This document shows, in pieces, positions 14,403-21,183 of a stretch of 29,258 nucleotides of DNA. The stretch's first letter is position 1. The number at the start of each line of letters is the position of its first letter. Below the pieces are notes generated by a model that was given only the letters and a program-made list of their open reading frames with translations, had not been told where the DNA came from and did not search any database. A program made the translations under genes and the position numbers. Source of the stretch: a virus; IMG/VR virus record IMGVR_UViG_3300046001_004220, positions 1 through 29,258 of that record. One strand, given 5' to 3'.

Positions 14403-15040
14403 GCTGCCTCCTGCTGTTTAAGGGATTTGAGTTTGGCGCGGTACTCATCCCGGATCCGAATGAAGTCTTCGCGGCGGTAGTTGGTCATTTTGTGGGGGCC
14501 GTTGAGCCAGTCGACGTACTCCTGCCCGTAACGAGCGACCAGGCCTGCTTCGTATTGCTGTGCTACAGTCGCCTCTTTAGCGGTGTACTTGCCAGCTCCG
14601 GCATTACAGGATTTGCACTGCTTATGGGCGTTGCGCTCTTCAAAGCGAAGTTCAGGGTTAGCGCCGACCGTTTTGAAGTGGCCGCAATCCCATTGGCCGC
14701 CGTGGAGATCGGGTGGGTTAGTCTCTCCGCAGCTGATGCATGGCAAACCGGCATCACGCGCCCGAATAAAGGCGTTGAAAGCCTGCTGAGCCTGCGTCTT
14801 GTAGTACCCGGCAGGTCTGAGTTCTGCCAGTCTTGCCTTGCGGCGCTGACGGCCGGCCTTCTCTTCGGTGCGCTGGCGCTTCGCTTCCTTCTGCTTAGCG
14901 GCTTCACGGGCTTTTGCAGTCTGTTCTTTGCCGATCGCGCTGGCGCACTCAAAGCAACAAACCACCTGCCCTTCGCGTACAGGGTGGAACCACTGGCGAC
15001 AACCCTGATATGCGCACTTACGGCGCGGTAACTTAGCCAT
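14399..15040 (-). CDS. ninG: recombination protein NinG (Rap)
   Basis: 213 residues from the ATG at 15040 (MAKLPRRKCAYQGCRQWFHP); the ATG 12 bases upstream is less likely. An N-terminal Cys cluster (CAYQGC...CCFEC) is a zinc finger. A long basic helix rich in Lys/Arg/Glu follows (about 40-75). The core has the HNH-like part CISCGETNPPDLHGGQWDCGHFKT and HKQCKSCNAG. In lambda, NinG/Rap is a structure-specific endonuclease that cuts Holliday junctions and D-loops and raises Red-type recombination. Here it would work with the RecE/RecT pair of this phage. Confidence 0.92.
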   Translation of the reverse strand: MAKLPRRKCAYQGCRQWFHPVREGQVVCCFECASAIGKEQTAKAREAAKQKEAKRQRTEEKAGRQRRKARLAELRPAGYYKTQAQQAFNAFIRARDAGLPCISCGETNPPDLHGGQWDCGHFKTVGANPELRFEERNAHKQCKSCNAGAGKYTAKEATVAQQYEAGLVARYGQEYVDWLNGPHKMTNYRREDFIRIRDEYRAKLKSLKQQEAA

Positions 15041-15042
15041 GA

Positions 15043-15243
15043 TTACCCCCATACCCGGTTACGCCAGCGGTTATCTGCCCGCGGCGGATTGGTGGAGGTA
15101 GGGAGGAATGCGCTGACTGTCCAGCTGGTGTAATCCGGGTTTAAGCTACGCTCTACCTTCACGCCGCGGCGCTGGTATTCCTCCATGAGTTCATCGGCCT
15201 GCTGGGTTGTGCAATCGGTATGATGGAACCAGGAATGCTTCAT
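15043..15243 (-). CDS. small protein of unknown function upstream of ninG
   Basis: 66 residues from the ATG at 15243 (MKHSWFHHTDCTTQQADELME). The helical start TTQQADELMEEYQRRGVKVE and the strand NPDYTSWTVSAFLPT suggest a compact alpha/beta fold. The end (PPRADNRWRNRVWG) is basic. It lies between DUF1367 and ninG with almost no spacing. I cannot assign a function. Confidence 0.75.
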   Translation of the reverse strand: MKHSWFHHTDCTTQQADELMEEYQRRGVKVERSLNPDYTSWTVSAFLPTSTNPPRADNRWRNRVWG

Positions 15244-15248
15244 CCCCA

Positions 15249-15848
15249 TCACCCCGCGAAGCTCATGAGCTGCGCAGCGGCGTTCTCCGCCTCGCGCTGG
15301 TCCCTGAACGCTTTTGACAATATCCAGCGCCAGAGGACATCGAGCGCGGCTTTGTACAGCTGCTGGAACTCGATTTCGTCCATGTTCGCGAATGAGATGC
15401 TGCGAGGATGTTTCTGAAGGGTGCCATCCGGAAGCTTTATGGCATCGTAATGCCCGGCCTGAATAGTCACCCAGGCGCGGTATGCATCGAAGGATTTACA
15501 GAGGCTGATCCCGTTCGTGACGCGGCGGCTCGCTACCTGCTCAAGATAGTGCTCAGCGGCATCAAGTAGTGCGCCTTCATTGCCGCCATAGGAGGCCAGG
15601 AATTTAGCGTAGCCGGTAACCAGCTTGCGCTCATTGGAGGATATCGCGCCGCCGGTTGGCTCCCAGTATTCGAAGCCCAGATTCAGCAAAGCGAAGAAAC
15701 GGCGATGAAACGCTGGATTGCGTACCTGTTTGAAGTCGGCCACCAGCACGGCGCCGAGCTTTATTTTTGATTGCAGTAAATCGCTGCTCTCCGGCGTGGC
15801 CGGGATCAGGATCCCTGAGGACTGTTTGATGAGTTGTAACTGCGCCAT
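15249..15848 (-). CDS. DUF1367 family protein
   Basis: 199 residues from the ATG at 15848 (MAQLQLIKQSSGILIPATPES), the standard start of DUF1367 proteins in lambdoid nin regions. Conserved blocks include VRNPAFHRRFFALLNLGFEYWEPTGG, SFDAYRAWVTIQAGHYD and YKAALDVLWRWILSKAF. The function of the family is not established; its place next to ninG suggests a role in DNA metabolism or recombination. A likely promoter lies just upstream (15907-15936). Confidence 0.88.
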   Translation of the reverse strand: MAQLQLIKQSSGILIPATPESSDLLQSKIKLGAVLVADFKQVRNPAFHRRFFALLNLGFEYWEPTGGAISSNERKLVTGYAKFLASYGGNEGALLDAAEHYLEQVASRRVTNGISLCKSFDAYRAWVTIQAGHYDAIKLPDGTLQKHPRSISFANMDEIEFQQLYKAALDVLWRWILSKAFRDQREAENAAAQLMSFAG

Positions 15849-15906
15849 GGTGTTCACTCCGTGGCGCATCGAGGTCAGGTTGCTGGTTGTTCAGGCCAGC
15901 TCAAGA

Positions 15907-15936
15907 ATTATGATTGCGTACGTAGTGACTAGTCAA
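15907..15936 (-). promoter_or_regulatory. promoter upstream of DUF1367-ninG-Q
   Basis: Minus-strand TTGACT (15931-15936), 18-bp spacer, CATAAT (15907-15912). A perfect ten-bp palindrome TGACTAGTCA (15926-15935) covers the -35 box and could be an operator. The -35 box overlaps the stop region of the gene upstream, and the predicted start is about 50 bases before DUF1367. Confidence 0.6.
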
Positions 15937-16142
15937 TTTTTTGAAGTCATTTCCCTTACAACTTCCATTATGGTTTCCTTCGACCAGTAACGATCGTCCC
16001 TGCTTAGTTTTCTGTGAGTTATGGAACTGTCGTTGGTGGAAATTATATACCGCTCTTCCGCCCCCATACTGAAGGTCAGCAGCTCTTTTCCTTTCCCATC
16101 GGTTATGGTCACTCGTAGATCTGACTGAGCTACATCCTCCAC
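15933..16142 (-). CDS. small protein of unknown function after dinI
   Basis: 69 residues from a GTG (reads VEDVAQSDLRVTITDGKGKE), chosen because CAGGGGG lies six bases upstream. Strands (LRVTITDGKGKELLTFSMG) lead into helices ending KETIMEVVREMTSKN. I do not recognise it. It follows dinI with about 110 bases between and no visible terminator. Confidence 0.65.
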   Translation of the reverse strand: MEDVAQSDLRVTITDGKGKELLTFSMGAEERYIISTNDSSITHRKLSRDDRYWSKETIMEVVREMTSKN

Positions 16143-16251
16143 GAAATCCCCCTGAGCGACATACAGACGCGATTAGAAATTGTCGGCAGCAGCATCAAAG
16201 GGATTCGCAAATTGCGTTATTCTGAAAATGAGCGCTACCCCTGAAAAAACC

Positions 16252-16485
16252 TTAGTAGAACCAGTCGTCTGCACTTTCCCATGTATCCTGAAGAATCCCT
16301 TCGACTGTTTTCTTTGCTTCCTTGGCGCCGCCATAAACATTTAATCCATCTGAGCCTGCACGACGGATAACAAGGCTGCAATCTTCGAATTGATTCTGAA
16401 GTCGTTTTAATAGTTCTTTTTCCAGCGCCGGTAATGCGCCCTTAGGAAGTTCTTTTGTACGATCAATGGTTAATTCAACTTTCAT
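16252..16485 (-). CDS. dinI: DinI-like SOS protein
   Basis: 77 residues, close to E. coli DinI length (81). It has the family pattern: MKVELTIDRTKELPKGALPALEKEL at the start and the hallmark end EGILQDTWESADDWFY. DinI binds RecA filaments and tunes their coprotease and recombination activity during the SOS response. A phage copy could moderate RecA-driven repressor loss or modulate recombination. It has its own promoter with a LexA box and a strong ribosome binding site (AAGGGAGG), so it is not simply part of the early operon. Confidence 0.92.
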   Translation of the reverse strand: MKVELTIDRTKELPKGALPALEKELLKRLQNQFEDCSLVIRRAGSDGLNVYGGAKEAKKTVEGILQDTWESADDWFY

Positions 16486-16505
16486 GGTAGCCTCCCTTGC
16501 TTTTA

Positions 16506-16521
16506 CTGTGTTTTTATACAG
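16506..16521. promoter_or_regulatory. LexA (SOS) box
   Basis: CTG-TGTTTTTATA-CAG, a CTG-N10-CAG match with the AT-rich core of LexA boxes. It lies 20-35 bases upstream of the dinI start and overlaps the -10 region of its promoter, so LexA would block transcription until DNA damage. Confidence 0.85.
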
Positions 16522-16546
16522 TATACCTACATGGAAAAATGGTCAA
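16520..16546 (-). promoter_or_regulatory. dinI promoter
   Basis: Minus-strand TTGACC (16541-16546) and TATACT (16520-16525) with a short 15-bp spacer. The LexA box begins at the -10 hexamer. A second -10 choice two bases downstream (TACTGT) would give 17 bp. Confidence 0.6.
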
Positions 16547-16585
16547 CGCCTTAAGAGCACAAAATGTTAATTCCATGTCAGTAAG

Positions 16586-16612
16586 CAAAAATAAAACCCG
16601 CCGTAGCGGGTT
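16586..16612 (-). terminator. intrinsic terminator after methyltransferase
   Basis: On the minus strand AACCCGC-TACG-GCGGGTT is followed by TTATTTTT. It separates the methyltransferase from the dinI promoter, so dinI and genes beyond rely on their own promoters unless transcription is antiterminated. Confidence 0.85.
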
Positions 16613-16628
16613 GAATAATATGGCATTT

Positions 16629-18704
16629 TTATGCAGCAATTTCTTTCGATTGACAAAACTCAGGGAGATTTGCTCTCACAAGCGCCTCGGCGAACGACGG
16701 CGGAACTGCGTTTCCGCAGCGGGCTACCTGCTTGTCCTTCGCATACTTCACGCCGCGGTAGTCTCTGTCGATGATGTACCACTCAGGGAAGCCCTGCGCC
16801 CGGTATAGCTCATGTGGCTGCAGCATGCGCATGCCGATATCTACGATGCGGTACACCACACCTTCGATGGTCACCAGCCCGGTGCTGTCCGGGCCGCAGT
16901 ATTCGCGCAGGAACTCCAGTGCCTGCTGCGCGCGCAGCTCGTCGTACCCGTCAACGGCAAGCAGTGTTTTCACTTCTCCCACATGCGTGCCGCCGGCGGT
17001 AACAGTCGGCATCGGCTCATCGGTGCGCTGCCCGTCCCGGCAGGTGCCGCGAAGCTTCACCAGGTGAGAAGTAACCGTGGCGTGGTGATTTCCCGTGGTG
17101 ATGGTATGCGTAGGCTTCCCCACTTCCCCGCCCGGATGACCAGTGTTATTGACCATCAGATGCGCAGCGACAACCGCATGATGATCGACAGTTGTCACTG
17201 AATGCATCGGCTCGTCCATGCCCACCCCAGCCCCCTGGTAATTCCCGCCATAGTGCTTAACCAGATTAGCGGCCACCAGCCCGAACTTGCCGCCACCGGC
17301 GACGACCGTGCCCAGTGGCTTATGCAGACCTAGTACGCGAGGCTCCTGCCCAGGGCGTTCGCCATAGCCCATCTGAATAAGCGTGGGCATCACCAGCTGA
17401 GATTTTCCGCCGCCACCAGCAGTGATTGTCGCGCTGGGTTCGTCTGCCCGATGTCCTACGCTGGCGCCGAACTGCCTGGCGATAACAGGGGCAACCACGC
17501 ACGCACGGGACTGTTTCATGATGGTATGAGCTGGCTTGTCCAGCGGTCGCGGCTTCGCCTGGTATTCACTGCCGCCGTTGCCAGCCAGGAACGGTGTAAG
17601 CGCTGCCTCAACTACTCCGAGAGCATGCCCATTGCCGCCCGGGCGCCGGGATGTGCCAGCGGTGACCGTTGGTACCGGCTCAGTTACTGGTTGCCCAGTG
17701 GCACCGGTGCGGAACTTGGTCAAGTGCGGCACGGCTATCGCATATCCATGGGTTTTGGTAATGGTCTGCAGCGGTTCCTCCAGCGCCTGGTCGCGGAAGC
17801 AGTCGTATTTACCTTTCGTCGTGGTGTGGTTGCACTTCACGATAAACGGCGCCGGGTTATCCAGGACGAAACGCTGTATACCGCGGGCGATGCGCTTCAG
17901 CGTGTTCTCCGCCAGCGGCTTTTTGCGATCAAAGATAGACGGCGCACCAATCGACCAGTCGATACACTCTGCGGCGGTCCGCCATGGCGCCAGTCTGCCC
18001 ATTTGGACAGCTGGCGACTTCGGATCCGCGTGGGTTGCTTGCGGCCAGGCGATCGGCTGCCCATCCCGGCGAATCACCATGAAAAAGCGTTTCCTGATGG
18101 TCGGAGCGCCATAGTCGCATGCACGTAGTTCGCGATAGTCCACGTCATAACCGAGCCCGGCCACCAGCTGATGCACCTGCTCACTGTCCGGTGACAATTG
18201 CAGGAACTCGCAGCATTCCAAAAGCGCAGGGTGATCAGCGGGCACGCCGGTGCTCAGCATGCCAATAAACGCCTCGAATGTTTCACCGGAGCGCTCAGGA
18301 TCCGGACGCATCTCTCCGACCAGCAGCGGCCCCCACGTTTTAAACTCTTCCACGTTCTCCAGCATCATCACGCGCGGGCCGACTTCCAGCGCCCAGCGAA
18401 TCACGATCCATGCAAGACCGCGTATGGCTTTCTCAACCGGCTTAGCGCCCTTGGCTTTTGAGAAATGACGACAGTCCGGCGAGAACCAGGCGAGCCCTAC
18501 TGGGCGACCGGCAGTTGCAATCTTCGGCTTAACCTCATACACGGATTCGCAGTAGTGCAACGTGTCTGGGTGGTTGGTGGTGTGCATCGCCACGGCGTTC
18601 GGGTCGTGATTGATCGCAATGTCCACGCTCCGGCCGGTAGCCAACTCAATGCCCGTGCTCGCCCCGCCGCCTCCGGCAAAGTTATCAACGATAATCTCTC
18701 TCAC
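16629..18704 (-). CDS. DNA cytosine-C5 methyltransferase with repeat-rich central region
   Basis: 691 residues from the GTG at 18704 (VREIIVDNFAGGGGASTGIE), which overlaps the upstream stop as GTGA. C5-methyltransferase motifs are in order: I, DNFAGGGG (7-14); IV, SPDCRHFS with the likely catalytic Cys near 78; VI, ENV (116-118); VIII, RKRFF (204-208); X, GNAVPPSFAEAL (664-675). Motif IV reads PDC in place of the usual PCQ. Between VIII and X, residues about 305-600 hold eight repeats of about 31-48 residues, each with a core such as EPMPTVTAG or KPTHTITTG. This region sits where the target-recognition domain lies. It probably modifies phage DNA against host restriction. Length is far above the roughly 330-470 of typical enzymes. 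Confidence 0.9.
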   Translation of the reverse strand: MREIIVDNFAGGGGASTGIELATGRSVDIAINHDPNAVAMHTTNHPDTLHYCESVYEVKPKIATAGRPVGLAWFSPDCRHFSKAKGAKPVEKAIRGLAWIVIRWALEVGPRVMMLENVEEFKTWGPLLVGEMRPDPERSGETFEAFIGMLSTGVPADHPALLECCEFLQLSPDSEQVHQLVAGLGYDVDYRELRACDYGAPTIRKRFFMVIRRDGQPIAWPQATHADPKSPAVQMGRLAPWRTAAECIDWSIGAPSIFDRKKPLAENTLKRIARGIQRFVLDNPAPFIVKCNHTTTKGKYDCFRDQALEEPLQTITKTHGYAIAVPHLTKFRTGATGQPVTEPVPTVTAGTSRRPGGNGHALGVVEAALTPFLAGNGGSEYQAKPRPLDKPAHTIMKQSRACVVAPVIARQFGASVGHRADEPSATITAGGGGKSQLVMPTLIQMGYGERPGQEPRVLGLHKPLGTVVAGGGKFGLVAANLVKHYGGNYQGAGVGMDEPMHSVTTVDHHAVVAAHLMVNNTGHPGGEVGKPTHTITTGNHHATVTSHLVKLRGTCRDGQRTDEPMPTVTAGGTHVGEVKTLLAVDGYDELRAQQALEFLREYCGPDSTGLVTIEGVVYRIVDIGMRMLQPHELYRAQGFPEWYIIDRDYRGVKYAKDKQVARCGNAVPPSFAEALVRANLPEFCQSKEIAA

Positions 18705-18958
18705 GCGTATTCCTCCATGGCGGCTGCCAGAGAACGGGCAGCAGCGACAATTGACGGTACCGGCATTCGTTCCAGCCACATCCGATTGATGTGATGCTGC
18801 AGGCGGCGCTGGTGGTGCGCCGGGAGATCCCCGGCGTTTTCAATCTGGCTGTAGACCATTCCGACTTCGGCAGGCCAGACAGTTTCTGATACCTCCACAA
18901 GCAGCAGGCTTTCCAGTTCAGCTACTCGCCTGCAGGCGTATTGCAATAACGGGTCCAT
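18701..18958 (-). CDS. small helical protein upstream of methyltransferase
   Basis: 85 residues from the ATG at 18958 (MDPLLQYACRRVAELESLLL), one base after the previous stop, with GAGGAGGG upstream. It is helical, with a LPAHHQRRLQHHINRMWLER stretch rich in histidine and arginine. Its TGA overlaps the GTG of the methyltransferase, so the two are coupled. Function unknown. Confidence 0.7.
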   Translation of the reverse strand: MDPLLQYACRRVAELESLLLVEVSETVWPAEVGMVYSQIENAGDLPAHHQRRLQHHINRMWLERMPVPSIVAAARSLAAAMEEYA

Positions 18959-18959
18959 A

Positions 18960-19439
18960 TCAGCCCTCCTCGTAGAAGCGGACACCGGCATTAGCAAGAG
19001 CAGCCAATACATCATCGCGTGCATACCATTCGCCGTCAGGTTCTTCTGAGCAAGAATATGAATGCACGTCAAAGCGCTGCGGCAGCCTCACTTCCCGCGC
19101 CTCCAGTTCTGCTACGCGCTTTTCAAGAGCGCCTTTCTCGCGTATTAATCGCTCAACGGTGAGCGGGGGGAATCCACTTTCTGCTGCTACCAGCTTTGAT
19201 TCCAAATGTTCAATAAATTCCCTCAGCACGTCGGCGCGGTGCTTACCCCAGGGCTTAATAACGTCAAAACGTTTATCAGTCTGCACCCAATCTGTCTTAT
19301 CGCTGTATTCCATGAATGCGGTTCGGAATAATTCAAGTTTCACGCGAAGACCGTCACCGCATTCATGATTCCCGCTGCGCCCTCTCTCAAAGGAAAATCC
19401 GCAGTCACAATAAAAAACGTTATCTTTCTCGGTGATCAT
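18960..19439 (-). CDS. zinc-ribbon/coiled-coil early protein of unknown function
   Basis: 159 residues. The N-terminus has a Cys cluster (FYCDCGFSFERGRSGNHECG) that could bind zinc. A helical middle (HRADVLREFIEHLESKLVAAE and EKGALEKRVAELEARE) is probably coiled coil, and the end includes EWYARDDVLAALANAGV. It resembles variable Ea-type early proteins of lambdoid phages in composition, but I cannot name the family. Its start overlaps the stop of the small HTH gene. Confidence 0.65.
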   Translation of the reverse strand: MITEKDNVFYCDCGFSFERGRSGNHECGDGLRVKLELFRTAFMEYSDKTDWVQTDKRFDVIKPWGKHRADVLREFIEHLESKLVAAESGFPPLTVERLIREKGALEKRVAELEAREVRLPQRFDVHSYSCSEEPDGEWYARDDVLAALANAGVRFYEEG

Positions 19440-19696
19440 TCTGTTGCTCCCCGGTGCGTAAAACGCTCCCTGTCAAAGTCGATAACTGCGCGCTGGTCGC
19501 GGAAGATGCCGCAGCGACCATGGCGGATCAGATTCCCCCGTTCCACCGCAACTCTTATGTATTTCTCAGCGGTGGTGCGATGCAGACCAAACATTGCAAC
19601 AATGTCTTTGGTCGTCGCGTGGCCATGCTTCTTCACCATCTCGATGATCCAGGCGATGAACAGGCTGCGTTCCTCTTGGGTCTTAGGCCTTGCCAT
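19436..19696 (-). CDS. small winged-helix/HTH DNA-binding protein
   Basis: 86 residues. The pattern IAWIIEMVKKHGHATTKDIVAMFGLHRTTAEKYIRVAVERGNLIRHGRCGIF is a classic winged-helix: helix, recognition helix (RTTAEKYIRVAVE) and a short wing. It is probably a small regulator or accessory factor for early genes. It overlaps the DUF1627 gene end and the next gene start by a few bases. Confidence 0.7.
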   Translation of the reverse strand: MARPKTQEERSLFIAWIIEMVKKHGHATTKDIVAMFGLHRTTAEKYIRVAVERGNLIRHGRCGIFRDQRAVIDFDRERFTHRGATE

Positions 19697-20414
19697 TTTC
19701 CACCTCCGCGTTTACCAGATGCTGAACGAGATGTTTATGCCGACCGACTACGCGCACCGCATCGCGCAGTTTCTCCAGGCTCGCCAGCTTGTTTCTGGCG
19801 CGGCGGATTTCGCGGGAGATCACCCGAGCGGTCGGAATGGTCTGGGCAGTTGCTCGCCCTTCGGTGAACGAGGGGATCTCCCTGATAATCTGCGCGATAT
19901 CCTTCGGCTGCGCGGTAGCGGCCAATTCAGGCTCAGCACTGACTGCGGTTACAGATTCAGCAGCAGGTTCTGGCTCCGGTTCTGTCGAGGACGCCGGCAG
20001 CGACCAGGTTACGCCTTTGCCCTGCCCGTTCTTAACCACAACGCCCTGGCGCTCCAGCGCGTGAAGTACAGAGACCATCCCACGGGCATTGCGATTGACG
20101 GCCGCGGCCAGCGAAACTGTCGTCATTGCCCCCTGCTCACGCAGCTGCTGTCGGACGACATCAGGATCAACGGGTTCCGGCTCCTCACCTTTCAGACGCG
20201 GGGCCGGATTCACAGGAGCCTTTGGCGTTGACTGCTGAGGCTGACCTGTCACGGTACCGATGAACCAGCCACCATCGCCAAAATCGCATAACCCCTGGTC
20301 ACGCTGCTCACGTAACATGGTAAGCGCATCAACCGGGTCGATATCCAGACGGGCTGCCACTTCGCGGTATGTCGCCCGGCCCATTTTTTCCAGTACTTGA
20401 ATTACGGTTTTCAT
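19683..20414 (-). CDS. DUF1627-type double winged-helix protein
   Basis: 243 residues from the ATG at 20414 (MKTVIQVLEKMGRATYREVA), preceded by GGAAGG; the longer frame overlaps the DnaC-like gene. There are two winged-helix units: residues about 1-52 (ATYREVAARLDIDPVDALTMLREQRDQGL) and about 85-140 (GAMTTVSLAAAVNRNARGMVSVLHALERQGVV). An acidic, proline-rich linker (STEPEPEPAAES) leads to a basic C-terminal helical tail (RARNKLASLEKLRDAVRVV). It lies right after the replication genes, so an accessory role in replication or regulation is plausible. Confidence 0.72.
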   Translation of the reverse strand: MKTVIQVLEKMGRATYREVAARLDIDPVDALTMLREQRDQGLCDFGDGGWFIGTVTGQPQQSTPKAPVNPAPRLKGEEPEPVDPDVVRQQLREQGAMTTVSLAAAVNRNARGMVSVLHALERQGVVVKNGQGKGVTWSLPASSTEPEPEPAAESVTAVSAEPELAATAQPKDIAQIIREIPSFTEGRATAQTIPTARVISREIRRARNKLASLEKLRDAVRVVGRHKHLVQHLVNAEVENGKA

Positions 20415-20430
20415 AGCTTTCCTTCCGAAA

Positions 20431-21183
20431 TTATTTAACAGGACGCAGGTGCGACACTTTTGTGCGGTAGCTTGACCAGTCAAAGTTCACCCAGATACCG
20501 CCATCCATCTGAAGACGGTCCATAACGCGCGCGCCCAGGGTGTTGACCAGTTCACCGTGATTCAGGTTGGTAAGAATGCCAACCGGACGCATCGAGGAGA
20601 GTCGGCGGTCAATGACCTGATTGATGATGACCTTCTCGCCGCTGGAGCCTCGCTGAATACCGACCTCATCCAACACCAGGAGATCAACATTGCACAGGTC
20701 ATTTAGCAGTGACGATTCGGACTGTCCGTCGTCGTAACATTCACGAACACGGAGCATCAGGTCAGGGATGGTCACCACCAGAACCGAGTGGCCAGCGCCC
20801 AGCAGGTGATTGCCTATTGCCGCGGCGAGGTGGTTCTTACCGGTTCCTGGCGCTCCACTGAATACAAAGCTTGCGAAGCTGCCGCCGCCGAAGTTCTGCG
20901 CGTAGCTTTTTGCCATGCTGTATGCCTGGCGCTGCTCCGGACCATTCACCTCGTAATTTGCGAACGAGCAACTGCGATGCAGTGCCTGGATGCCGGCACG
21001 ACCGAAAATCTTTTCTGAGCGGGCGCGCTGGTTCATCTTGTCGATTTCGCCGGACCGCTTACGACCTTCGGTTTCCTGCCACGCCTGCCACTCTTCAACG
21101 CTGGTGAATTTTGGCTGAACGCTGGCCGGGATGATTTTCTTCAGGCGCTCGAGTGCGCTGCCAGTACCCATAACGTTTTTCAT
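20431..21183 (-). CDS. DnaC-like helicase loader
   Basis: 250 residues. The AAA+ ATPase has Walker A SGAPGTGKNH (about 109-118) and Walker B LLVLDEVG (168-175), followed by a sensor-like ILTNLNHGEL. The N-terminal part (KFTSVEEWQAWQETEGRKRSGE) fits the DnaB-binding part of DnaC/IstB-type loaders. It should load the host DnaB helicase at the phage origin, replacing lambda P. Its ATG overlaps the O stop (ATGA), and O carries the iterons, giving the initiator-loader pair. Confidence 0.9.
   Translation of the reverse strand: MKNVMGTGSALERLKKIIPASVQPKFTSVEEWQAWQETEGRKRSGEIDKMNQRARSEKIFGRAGIQALHRSCSFANYEVNGPEQRQAYSMAKSYAQNFGGGSFASFVFSGAPGTGKNHLAAAIGNHLLGAGHSVLVVTIPDLMLRVRECYDDGQSESSLLNDLCNVDLLVLDEVGIQRGSSGEKVIINQVIDRRLSSMRPVGILTNLNHGELVNTLGARVMDRLQMDGGIWVNFDWSSYRTKVSHLRPVK

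Noticed and set aside
14378-15031. Plus-strand ORF opposite ninG
   Set aside because: It is exactly antisense to a well-recognised gene and has no supporting features.
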